DNA from: Natribaculum breve
GTDB lineage: Archaea > Halobacteriota > Halobacteria > Halobacteriales > Natrialbaceae
Length of the DNA: 64,000 nucleotides
Assembly (NCBI RefSeq): GCF_023008585.1
Contig: NZ_CP095390.1
Location: forward strand, 2,480,001 to 2,544,000
Direction: 5' to 3'
Shown: one piece after another, positions 35,994-43,802 of the stretch
Position numbering within the stretch: the first letter of the stretch is position 1
How the letters are laid out: each line of letters begins with the position of its first letter
Translations under genes and position numbers: made by a program
The notes under the pieces: model-generated
Databases searched by the model: none
What the model was told of the DNA's origin: nothing
Seen by the model: only the letters and a program-made list of their open reading frames with translations

Positions 35994-36067
35994 CAGCGGG
36001 AGGAAGTGCCACGCGACGACGACGAACCGTCGATACGCGCGGAGGAGAGCCAGACGTACTCACCTCG

Positions 36068-36433
36068 TTAGGCGTCCTCGCTCTCGACGACGTCGATCGT
36101 CGTCTCCTCGGCAGTACCGCGTTTCGGAAGCCGCAACTCGAGGACGCCACGGGAGACCGACGCCTCCGCCTCCGTCTCGGTCGCGTCCGCCGGCAGCGGC
36201 AGGTCGACCTCGAGGAACATCGACCGGTTCTCCTCGAGGTAGCGGTAGTCGCCGGGGACGTCTTTCTCGCGCTGGGCCTCGATCGAGATGTGCCCGTCCT
36301 CGACGGTGAGGTCGAGCGTCTCCGCGGAGACGCCCGGCAGGTCGAGGACGAGGAGGTACGCGTCGTCACTCTCGAGGAGATCGAAAAACACCGCGTCCGA
36401 GAGGTTCCGCAAGGCATCGCGGAGTGCTGACAT
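36068..36433 (-). CDS. Hsp20/alpha-crystallin small heat-shock protein
   Basis: 121 residues from ATG 36433 (a GTG at 36439 is possible). The alpha-crystallin domain covers about 15-110: LLVLDLPGVSAETLDLTVEDGHISIEAQ, and GVLELRLPKRG, the usual final strand. An ATP-independent holdase forming oligomers. The N-terminal region is short. It ends only a few bases before the start of the UbiB/AarF gene, so the two could be one transcript. Confidence 0.93.
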   Translation of the reverse strand: MSALRDALRNLSDAVFFDLLESDDAYLLVLDLPGVSAETLDLTVEDGHISIEAQREKDVPGDYRYLEENRSMFLEVDLPLPADATETEAEASVSRGVLELRLPKRGTAEETTIDVVESEDA

Positions 36434-36515
36434 ACGCACAGATTGGGTCGCCGATACGAAAAAGGCCGCGGTAGCGGGCGATCACGGCGACGAGTCGAAG
36501 CTACCGTGGCGGGCG

Positions 36516-36791
36516 TCACGGCCACGCGCGCAACGGCCACCAGTCTGTGGCCCGTTTGACGGCTCTCGTCACCGGGAACGGTCGATCCCGGACGACGGCG
36601 CTGGCGAGTCCGAAGCCGATCGTGACCGCGAAGACGAGGGCGGCGACGAGTGCCGTCACGACCACCGGACGGTCGACGCTCACGAACGGTTCGGTCACGA
36701 AAACGAAGACGAGACCGGCGACGACCGCCGTCGGCACGAACGCGTCGACGACGCTCAACAGGACGATCCCCACGGCACGTCCGACTCGCAT
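36516..36791 (-). CDS. Small two- or three-helix membrane protein
   Basis: 91 residues with hydrophobic segments at about 8-32 and 42-65 and a basic C-terminus (RAVKRATDWWPLRAWP). No family recognised. ATG 36791. It lies between Hsp20 and the moeA gene, and is divergent from moeA. Confidence 0.6.
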   Translation of the reverse strand: MRVGRAVGIVLLSVVDAFVPTAVVAGLVFVFVTEPFVSVDRPVVVTALVAALVFAVTIGFGLASAVVRDRPFPVTRAVKRATDWWPLRAWP

Positions 36792-36933
36792 ACCCGGTCG
36801 TCGTACGCTCTCGTGAAAAGTGTATTCGTCCAACAGGTCTCGAGTTCGGTTCGGTCGCGACGCACTGCCGACGATGGCGAACGGCCACCGAACGTCCCGC
36901 ACGTTTTTGCCGTCGGCACACCCGAGATACGGT

Positions 36934-38175
36934 ATGGAAGGAGCCGACCGGGATCGAACGGAAGCGGGCTTCAAACAGCGAACGCGGGTCGCTGACGCCC
37001 GCGAAATCCTCCGCGAGGCAGTGACGGCCGTCGACGGGCCGGGAACGGAACGGATCGCGCTCGAGCGAGCGGACGGCCGGGTGCTCGCCGAATCGGTGAC
37101 GGCGGCCCGGAACGTCCCCCACTACGATCGGGCGGCGATGGACGGCTACGCGGTCCGGGCCAGCGACACGTTCGGCGCGAACGATCGTTCCCCCGCCGTC
37201 GTTCGAAACGCAGAGAGCGACCACGTCGCGCCCGGGACCGCGGTTCGCGTCCACACCGGCAGCGAAGTCCCCGAGGGCGGCGACGCCGTCGTGATGATCG
37301 AACACACCGAGACGCTCGAGGCGACGGGCGAGGTCGAGATCACGGACGCTGTCGCCGAAGGGGAGAACGTCGCGCCGGCTGGCGAGGACGTCGAGGAGGG
37401 ACAGCACCTGTACGACCCGGGACATCGACTGCGACCGTCCGACCTCGGCCTCCTCCGGTCGGTCGGCCGCGAGCGCGTGGTCGTCGCCGAGCGGCCGACC
37501 GTCGGCGTGGTCCCGACCGGCGAGGAGCTCGTGAGCCACGATCCGGACCCGGGCGAGGTGATCGAGACCAACGGGCTGACGATCTCGCGACTGGTCGAGC
37601 GGTGGGGCGGGGCGGCGACCTACCGCGACGTCGTGACCGACGACAGGGAGGCACTGCGGGTCGCGATCGAGCGCGACCTGACGAAAGACGTCGTCGTCAC
37701 CACCGGCGGCTCGTCCGTCGGGAAGCGCGACCTCATGCCCGAGGTGATCGACGACCTCGGGGAGGTGCTCGTCCACGGCGTCGCGTTGAAACCCGGCCAC
37801 CCCGTCTGCCTGGGCATCGTCGAGGACACGCCCGTACTCGCGCTGCCGGGCTACCCCGTCGCCTGCATCGTCAACGCCGTCCAGTTCCTCCGGCCTACGA
37901 TCCGGTGGCTCGAGGGTGCGCCCCTCGAACCACACCCGACGACGCGGGCTCGACTCGAGCGCAAGATTCCGAGCGAACCCGGCACCCGGACGTTCGCGCG
38001 GGTCCGACTCGAGGAGCGCGACGGCGAGCGCGTGGCGATCCCGACGCGGGCGAGCGGGTCGGGCGTGCTCTCGAGCGTCGCGCTCGCGGCCGGCTGGGTG
38101 GTCGTCGAGGAGTCCCGCGAGGGAATTCCGACGGGCGAGACGGTCGCCGTCGAAGACTGGGAGCCGCCTGCCTGA
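36934..38175 (+). CDS. moeA: Molybdopterin molybdotransferase MoeA (first copy)
   Basis: 413 residues. Inserts molybdate or tungstate into adenylylated molybdopterin. Domains as in MoeA: NVPHYDRAAMDGYAVRASD (N-terminal), VHTGSEVPEGGDAVVMIE, the MoCF/MogA-like nucleotide-binding VGVVPTGEELV with TTGGSSVGKRD, and a C-terminal beta domain from about 340. ATG 36934 is used. The stop TGA (38173-38175) is followed directly by a palindromic element. Confidence 0.93.
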   Translation: MEGADRDRTEAGFKQRTRVADAREILREAVTAVDGPGTERIALERADGRVLAESVTAARNVPHYDRAAMDGYAVRASDTFGANDRSPAVVRNAESDHVAPGTAVRVHTGSEVPEGGDAVVMIEHTETLEATGEVEITDAVAEGENVAPAGEDVEEGQHLYDPGHRLRPSDLGLLRSVGRERVVVAERPTVGVVPTGEELVSHDPDPGEVIETNGLTISRLVERWGGAATYRDVVTDDREALRVAIERDLTKDVVVTTGGSSVGKRDLMPEVIDDLGEVLVHGVALKPGHPVCLGIVEDTPVLALPGYPVACIVNAVQFLRPTIRWLEGAPLEPHPTTRARLERKIPSEPGTRTFARVRLEERDGERVAIPTRASGSGVLSSVALAAGWVVVEESREGIPTGETVAVEDWEPPA

Positions 38176-38254
38176 TACGGTCTGCTGTACCGATTTACCG
38201 GTGCAACCGCGACCACCCTGCAGTTGCACCGGAAACGACGTACAGTAGTCCGTA
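38176..38254. repeat. 79-bp palindromic element
   Basis: An almost complete inverted repeat: TACGGTCTGCTGTAC with ACCGGTGCAAC on the left, GTTGCACCGG with GTACAGTAGTCCGTA on the right, around a short GC-rich loop. It starts at the base following the moeA TGA. Length is nearly the same as the 80-bp elements at 22377 and 56517, though the sequence is different. Might serve as a terminator or as a mobile foldback element. Confidence 0.75.
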
Positions 38255-38328
38255 CGAAACGGCGACCCCGCGGTAACCCGTCGCCGGTACCGGAGCGGTT
38301 ACGGTCGTGGTGTGCGATACCGACGAAC

Positions 38329-39012
38329 ATGGGCTTCGAACCCGATCGCGTCTCGACGATCACGGTCGACTCCTACAGCACGCTCGTCGACGTCGACGCC
38401 GCCGAACGCGCACTGGCCGACCGCGTCGACGACCCCGAACCCGTCTCGCGGCGCTGGCGCGCCCGCTCGCTCGAGTACACGATGGTCGCCAACCACCTCG
38501 ACGCCTACCAGCCATTTTACGAGATGAACCGCGACGCCCTCCAGCACGCGCTGGACGCCCACGACGCCGACGTCTCCACTGCAGAACGCGACGAGATCCT
38601 GGCGGTCTACCACGAGCTCGACGTCTTCGACGACGTACGAGACGGCCTCGAGCGCCTTCGCGAGGGCGGCTACGACGTCTACGTCCTCTCGAACGGGAAC
38701 CCGGAGATGCTCGAGTCGATGGTCGCCCACGCCGGGATCGGCGACCTCCTCGACGGCGTGATCAGCGCCCACGAGGTCGAGACGTTCAAACCCGACGTCG
38801 AACTGTATCGCCACGCCGCCGGGCGAACGGGGACGCCGATCGGGGAGATCGCCCACGTGAGCGCCCTCTGGTTCGACGTCCAGGGCGCGATCCACGCGGG
38901 CATGCAGGGCGTCCGGGCCGACCGGAAGGGCGAGCCGTGGGAATCGTTCGGTCCCGATCCCAGTCTCACCGTCGAGACGTTTCACGACCTCGCCGCGGAA
39001 CTCGGCGTCTAG
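38329..39012 (+). CDS. HAD-like hydrolase (haloacid dehalogenase type II-like)
   Basis: 227 residues. The nucleophile region reads ITVDSYSTLVDVD; motif II is YVLSNGNPEMLESM, motif III Lys is in VETFKPDVELYRHAA, and motif IV is weak (ALWFDVQGAIHAGM). The layout matches L-2-haloacid dehalogenase-like proteins; dehalogenation is not implied. It sits between two moeA genes on the same strand, with 51 bp to the second. Confidence 0.85.
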   Translation: MGFEPDRVSTITVDSYSTLVDVDAAERALADRVDDPEPVSRRWRARSLEYTMVANHLDAYQPFYEMNRDALQHALDAHDADVSTAERDEILAVYHELDVFDDVRDGLERLREGGYDVYVLSNGNPEMLESMVAHAGIGDLLDGVISAHEVETFKPDVELYRHAAGRTGTPIGEIAHVSALWFDVQGAIHAGMQGVRADRKGEPWESFGPDPSLTVETFHDLAAELGV

Positions 39013-39063
39013 GGAGCCGCGAGTTCGGGGGACGTTTTTGCCCTCGAGGTTCGAAAGACGTTC

Positions 39064-40938
39064 ATGGACCGCAAGGAGTTTCGCGACCTCGCCTCGCCGG
39101 CGGAGGCACGAGAGGCGATCCGATCGCTCTCCCTCGAGGGCGGAATCGACCGCGTCCCGCTCGCTGACGCGCGCGGGCGGGTACTGGTAGCACGGCTGGA
39201 CGCCGAACTCGACGTCCCCGGCTTCGACCGGGCGAGCCTCGACGGCTACGCGTTGCGCGCGCGGGACACGTTCGGGGCCGACGAGGCCGAACCCGTCCGC
39301 CTCGAGGTCGTCGGCGAGGTACACGCCGGGGAGAAACCGGGCGTCGACGTCGGCGAGGGGCAGGCGGCAGAGATCTCGACCGGCGCGGTGATGCCGTCGG
39401 GGGCGGACGCGATGGTTCCCGTCGAGCGGACCGACGCGGACGGCGACGACGTACTCGTTCGGACGAGCGTCGCGCCCGGCGACAACGTGATGTTCGCCGG
39501 CGCGGACGTCGCGGCGGGCGAGCGCGCGCTCGGACCCGGGACGCGGATCACGCCCCGCGAGATCGGCCTGCTGTCGGCGCTCGGCGTCGACGAGGTTCCC
39601 GTCCGGGCGCGGCCTCGAGTCGGCATCGTCTCGACCGGCGACGAACTGGTTCGACCGGGCGAGGACGTCGCGAGCGACCGCGGCGAGATCTACGACGTCA
39701 ACAGCTACACCATCGCCGCAGGCGTCGAGGACGCGGGCGGAGAGGCGGTGCTCTACCCGCACGCTGGCGACGATCCGGAGGAGATGGAGCGAGTTCTCCG
39801 GGAGGCCGCCGACGAGTGCGACCTCGTGCTCTCGTCGGGATCGACGAGCGCGAGCGCCGTCGACGTCATCTACCGCGTCGTCGAAGAGCAGGGCGAACTG
39901 CTGCTCCACGGCGTCGCGGTCAAGCCGGGCAAGCCCATGCTCGTCGGCCGACTCGAGGGATCGGCGTACGTCGGCCTCCCCGGCTACCCCGTCTCGGCGA
40001 TGATGGTCTTTCGAACGTTCGTCGCGCCGGCGATCCGCGAGGCTGCGGGGCTGCCCGAACCCGCGGCGACGACCGTCTCGGGAACGATGGCGGTCCAGGA
40101 GCGGTACAGCCAGGGCCGGATGCGACTCATGCCGGTCGGCCTCGTCGACGACGACGACGGCGAGACGCTCGTCTACCCCGTCGACAAGGGCAGCGGTGCG
40201 ACGACGAGCCTCGCGGAGGCCGACGGCGTCGTGGAGGTCGACCCCGACACGGACTACCTCGAGGAGGGCGAGTCCGTTACGGTGCGGCTGTTCTCGCCCG
40301 ACGTCCGACCGCCGACGCTGTTCGGCGTCGGCGAGGACGACCCGACGTTCAACCGACTGCTGGATCGCCTCGAGAACCCCCGCTACCTCGCGATCGGATC
40401 GCGACCCGCGCTGCGGCGATTGCGCGAGGGCGTCCCGGACGTCTCGGTCGTCGCTGGCCCGCTCGCACCGGACGACGGGGACGTGCTCGGGCGGTGGCGA
40501 CGCGAGTGGGGGCTGGTCGTCCGGGCGGGCAACCCCGACGAGATCCAGGGGCTCGCCGACCTCGTCGACCGCGACCTCCGCCTCGTCAACCGGACGACTG
40601 ATTCGGGCCTGCGGACGAGTCTCGGGAACGCCGTCGCCGACCTCGCCGAGAGGCGCGGCCTCGAGCGCCACGAGGTCGTCTCCGCGATCGACGGCTTCGA
40701 ACTCGGTCTGCGCGCTCACGAGAGCCCGGCACGGAAAGTGATCGACGGCGAGGCGGACGCCGGCCTCGGGCTCCGGGAGACGGCCGAACGCCTCGATCTG
40801 GGGTTCGTTCCGCTCGGCGAGCAGGAGGTACAGGTGCTCGTCGATCCGGATCGACGCGAGAAGCCGGGCGTCCGGGAACTCGAGGAGGTTCTCGAGCGCA
40901 ACGAGGACGTCGACGCGGTCGCCGACAGCGACGCCTAG
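39064..40938 (+). CDS. MoeA-like protein fused to a PBP-like domain
   Basis: 624 residues. Residues 1-405 are MoeA (DVPGFDRASLDGYALRARDTFG, STGAVMPSGADAMVPVERTD, RVGIVSTGDELV, SSGSTSASAVDVIYRV). The rest (about 410-610) is a PBP-like/LysR-substrate type domain (VRAGNPDEIQGLADLVDRDLRLVNRTTDSGLRTSL), often fused in archaea. The C-terminal domain could bind molybdate, tungstate or an oxyanion, or gate activity; unproven. In many haloarchaea two MoeA types coexist. Confidence 0.92.
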   Translation: MDRKEFRDLASPAEAREAIRSLSLEGGIDRVPLADARGRVLVARLDAELDVPGFDRASLDGYALRARDTFGADEAEPVRLEVVGEVHAGEKPGVDVGEGQAAEISTGAVMPSGADAMVPVERTDADGDDVLVRTSVAPGDNVMFAGADVAAGERALGPGTRITPREIGLLSALGVDEVPVRARPRVGIVSTGDELVRPGEDVASDRGEIYDVNSYTIAAGVEDAGGEAVLYPHAGDDPEEMERVLREAADECDLVLSSGSTSASAVDVIYRVVEEQGELLLHGVAVKPGKPMLVGRLEGSAYVGLPGYPVSAMMVFRTFVAPAIREAAGLPEPAATTVSGTMAVQERYSQGRMRLMPVGLVDDDDGETLVYPVDKGSGATTSLAEADGVVEVDPDTDYLEEGESVTVRLFSPDVRPPTLFGVGEDDPTFNRLLDRLENPRYLAIGSRPALRRLREGVPDVSVVAGPLAPDDGDVLGRWRREWGLVVRAGNPDEIQGLADLVDRDLRLVNRTTDSGLRTSLGNAVADLAERRGLERHEVVSAIDGFELGLRAHESPARKVIDGEADAGLGLRETAERLDLGFVPLGEQEVQVLVDPDRREKPGVRELEEVLERNEDVDAVADSDA

Positions 40939-41002
40939 TCGACGCTGACTGTCCGCTCGAGCGGAAACACGACTTTTACCGCCGAGCGGTGTACCACCGC
41001 TA

Positions 41003-41650
41003 ATGCCGACGATTGCGGAGTTTCGCCTTCCGGCCGAAGACGTCGCCCTCGCGGAGACGTTCGATCGCACACCGGACGCGACGGTCAGGTTCGAGTCGTC
41101 GGTCTCGAAGACGCTCCCGTGTCTGTGGGTCGCCGACGTCGACCGAGCGAACCTCGAGGCGGGATTCGACGCGGACCCGACCGTCGAGTCGGCCGAGTTG
41201 CTCGTCGAGACCGACGGGCGGTACCTCTACGACGTCACGTTCACCGACGACGTCGTGCAACTCTGTGACGCGTTGCTCGCGGAGGGCGGATCGCTACTCG
41301 AGATGCGAGGAACGAACGGATGGTGGCGGGTCAGGATGCGGTTTCGCGACCGAGACGCCCTCTGTCGATCCCACGACGAACTCGCCGCACGTGGCGTCAA
41401 CGCCGACGTCCAGCGCGTCACCGACCTGACGGAGACGACGGCTGCACACACCCGCCTGACGCCCGAACAGCAGGAGGCGCTCGCGGCCGCGTTCGAGTGT
41501 GGCTACTTCGACATCCCGCGTGGAATCTCGATGGAGGAGCTGGCCGACGAACTCGACATCTCCCACCAGGCGCTGTCCGAACGGCTTCGGCGCGCCTACG
41601 AGACGCTCGTGGACTCGGAGCTACAGCCGGCGAGCGACAGCTCCGCCTGA
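41003..41650 (+). CDS. Bat-type HTH regulator
   Basis: 215 residues. An N-terminal sensor-like region (1-150) of the bacterio-opsin-activator family (PTIAEFRLPAEDVALAETFDRTP is the usual opening) and a C-terminal HTH_10 (LTPEQQEALAAAFECGYFDIPRGISMEELADELDISHQALSERLRR). Sensor ligand unknown. The ATG at 41003 lies about 25 bp after CTTTTACC, a possible TATA box. Convergent with the HAD gene. Confidence 0.88.
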   Translation: MPTIAEFRLPAEDVALAETFDRTPDATVRFESSVSKTLPCLWVADVDRANLEAGFDADPTVESAELLVETDGRYLYDVTFTDDVVQLCDALLAEGGSLLEMRGTNGWWRVRMRFRDRDALCRSHDELAARGVNADVQRVTDLTETTAAHTRLTPEQQEALAAAFECGYFDIPRGISMEELADELDISHQALSERLRRAYETLVDSELQPASDSSA

Positions 41651-41687
41651 CGGTGGACGCCACTGGCCGAGTGAGCTTACGTGACGC

Positions 41688-42317
41688 TCACTGAAGTTCG
41701 TCGAACGAAGAGACGCGATAGTCGCCGAGGACACACTGCCCGCGTCGGTCGTGGCCGACCCGTTCGACGTGGATCGCGTCGATCCCGGCGTTCCAGGCGG
41801 CCCCGACGTCGTTGGCCCCGTCGCCGGCGAGGACGCCCCGGTGCCCACGGTCGCCGACGTCAAGTTCGGTCATCGTCCGTTCGACGGGCGTCGGATCGGG
41901 TTTCCAGCCCGTCTCGTCGGTACAACAGAGGACGACGTCGAACCAGTCGCGGATGTCGACGTTGTCGAGGACGGGTTCGGCGAGGTACCGCTGGCAGTGC
42001 GTGACGAGCCCGACGGGCACCTCGAGGTCGGCGACGAACCCGGCGTCGTCGTGGAGGTAGGTTTGCTCGGCTCGCACGAGCGGGTCTTCCTCGGCGTGGA
42101 ACGCCTGCCAGAACTCGGTCGGGTCGACGCCCCACTCCCGGAGCTGGTGGTCTCTCGAGCCGGTCAGTCCGTTCCAGATGACGTCGGCCTCCCGATCGGT
42201 GAACTGGCGACCGAGGCGGTCGCCGACCCGGTCGAAGACGTCGCGGGTGTACGACCACTCGACGTCGACGAGGGTCCCGTCGAGGTCGAGCAGCCAGAAG
42301 TCGTATTCGGAGACCAT
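41688..42317 (-). CDS. HAD-superfamily hydrolase
   Basis: 209 residues from ATG 42317. Nucleophile motif DLDGTLVDVE (motif I), VGLVTHCQRYL (motif II), GWKPDPTPVERTM (Lys, motif III), and GDGANDVGAAWNAGIDAIHVERV (motif IV). A cap domain of the small-helical type lies at about 15-95. Phosphatase of unknown substrate. A GTG at 42326 would add three residues. Confidence 0.9.
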   Translation of the reverse strand: MVSEYDFWLLDLDGTLVDVEWSYTRDVFDRVGDRLGRQFTDREADVIWNGLTGSRDHQLREWGVDPTEFWQAFHAEEDPLVRAEQTYLHDDAGFVADLEVPVGLVTHCQRYLAEPVLDNVDIRDWFDVVLCCTDETGWKPDPTPVERTMTELDVGDRGHRGVLAGDGANDVGAAWNAGIDAIHVERVGHDRRGQCVLGDYRVSSFDELQ

Positions 42318-42396
42318 CGGGGACACCCGAATACGACGTTCGACGACAAGTGCTTGTCGGCTGCAGACGTCGGTGTCCGCCGGTCGCGGCGTTCGC

Positions 42397-42924
42397 TTAC
42401 CGTCCGATCGCCGGAACCCGCTCGGTCACCGTCTCGGGTGCCAGTCCGTTGACCGCGGCGTAGACCGCCCCGAGGAGGAGCCCGTACACGAGGTGGGCGA
42501 CCGTAAACGACAGCGCAGCCAGGAGTTCGGCGGCGATTCCCGGAAGCGGGAGGAACGGCACCGGGAACGTACTCGCCCCGAGCAGGTCCAGCGCGAACGG
42601 AAACAGGAAGCCGCCGGCGAACAACCCGAGTACGACGCCGTAGGCGAACCCGAACCCGAGGTAGCTGGTGAACGTCTCCGTGAACTCCGCGAGTGCCGGC
42701 CGCGAGACGATCGCAGCGAACACCAGCCCGAAGAAGACGCTGAGCAGGAGGTGTACGATCCAGCCGCCCCGCGCCGTCGGATCCCCCACGAGGACGCCGA
42801 GGATCGGTATCAGCGCCCCGGCGTGGAGGACGATTCCCATCCCGACGCCCCCGACGAGGCCACCGACGATGCCACCGCCCCAGACGCCGACGCTTCTCGT
42901 GGCGCGTTCGGTTTCCCCGATCAT
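42397..42924 (-). CDS. Multi-helix membrane protein, conserved hypothetical
   Basis: 175 residues with about four Gly-rich membrane segments (GGGIVGGLVGGVGMGIVLHAG, IVHLLLSVFFGLVFAAI, YLGFGFAYGVVLGLFAGGFLF, LSFTVAHLVYGLLLGAVYAAV). The ATG at 42924 (MIGETERATRS) is chosen over 42951 because the TATA box GATAAAACT at about 42953-42961 is 29-37 bp upstream of it and would overlap the longer start. Function unknown. Confidence 0.65.
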   Translation of the reverse strand: MIGETERATRSVGVWGGGIVGGLVGGVGMGIVLHAGALIPILGVLVGDPTARGGWIVHLLLSVFFGLVFAAIVSRPALAEFTETFTSYLGFGFAYGVVLGLFAGGFLFPFALDLLGASTFPVPFLPLPGIAAELLAALSFTVAHLVYGLLLGAVYAAVNGLAPETVTERVPAIGR

Positions 42925-43042
42925 ACCCGCGGCTACGTTCGCGAGCGGCATAGTTTTATCACGGTTTTTCGTGGACGAGAACGTCAGGCCGTCGGACCGG
43001 TCTGTGACGGCGATTCTCCGGCCAGCGCGACGGTCGGCGGTG

Positions 43043-43423
43043 CTACTCGTCTGCGCTCTCGACCATCAGCGACGAGCCAAAGTACTTCGAGAGCACTTCG
43101 GTCACGTCGTCGGCCTTGAACGGCTCGAGGTCGGCCGCAATCTCCGCTTTCAGCGCCTCGAGGTACTCCTCGTCGGTGTGCAAGGCGGCGAACTCGACGT
43201 TCTCGACCGGAACGGGGAGTTTCTCCTCGACGAGCCGGCGGGCGTGTGCCGGGTCGCCGACCTCCCCGCGCCAGAGGGCGTCGCGGAAGAACAGCCAGCC
43301 CTCGGTGCCGGGTTCGGCCGCCTCGAGCGAACAGGTCGTCTCGAACGTGTCGGGCGCTACGCTGACGTCCGCGGCCGCTGGCTCGAGTCGAAACCGGACC
43401 CGGAAGGCGTAGCGGGCGTCCAT
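43043..43423 (-). CDS. LWR-salt protein
   Basis: 126 residues, acidic. Named after the conserved DALWRGEVGD segment around residues 48-57, which defines a haloarchaeal-specific family with C-terminal SKYFGSSLMVES. No catalytic motif is visible; function is unknown. It begins 2 bp after the pterin dehydratase stop, so the two are almost certainly co-transcribed from the TATA box upstream of 43701. Confidence 0.85.
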   Translation of the reverse strand: MDARYAFRVRFRLEPAAADVSVAPDTFETTCSLEAAEPGTEGWLFFRDALWRGEVGDPAHARRLVEEKLPVPVENVEFAALHTDEEYLEALKAEIAADLEPFKADDVTEVLSKYFGSSLMVESADE

Positions 43424-43425
43424 GC

Positions 43426-43701
43426 CTAGCGTTCGGATTCGATCAGTTCGGCCATCTCGACGTCCGCGTCCGTGATCCCGCCTTCCTCGTGGCTGGTGAG
43501 TCGGATCTCGACTTCCTCGTAGCGGACGATCATCTCCGGATGGTGGTACTGGGCTTCCGCGATCTCGCCGACCATCTGGGCGAAGTTAACGCCGCGGAGG
43601 TAGTCGTCGAACTCGTAGATCCGGACGATCTCGTCGCCCTCGCGCTCCCACGCGTCGGGGAGGGAGTTCGCGATCTCCTCGTCGGAAAGAAGCTCTGCCA
43701 T
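43426..43701 (-). CDS. 4a-hydroxytetrahydrobiopterin dehydratase (PCD/DCoH)
   Basis: 91 residues. PCD fold with EAQYHHPEMIVRYEEVEIRLTSHEEGGITDADVEMAELI, the usual HH-P motif and final T-D-x-D. Recycles pterin cofactor or acts in folate/pterin metabolism; haloarchaeal partners are not clear here. Promoter TATA at 43722-43731 fits a leaderless start at 43701. It heads a two-gene unit with the LWR-salt gene. Confidence 0.9.
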   Translation of the reverse strand: MAELLSDEEIANSLPDAWEREGDEIVRIYEFDDYLRGVNFAQMVGEIAEAQYHHPEMIVRYEEVEIRLTSHEEGGITDADVEMAELIESER

Positions 43702-43721
43702 GCGTGACCGAACACGACCCA

Positions 43722-43731
43722 GTTAAATAAT
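43722..43731 (-). promoter_or_regulatory. TATA box of the PCD/LWR-salt operon
   Basis: On the minus strand TTATTTAACT, 21-30 bp before ATG 43701. Confidence 0.55.
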
Positions 43732-43802
43732 GATTGTGCCCGCGAGGATAGAACGTCGGAGTCGTCGATCGTGATCCCGTCGACAGGGCGGTGTCGTGTC
43801 GC

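Noticed and set aside
36068..38229. Long minus-strand frame across moeA and Hsp20
   Set aside because: Antisense shadow; the plus-strand MoeA and minus-strand Hsp20 have clear family motifs.
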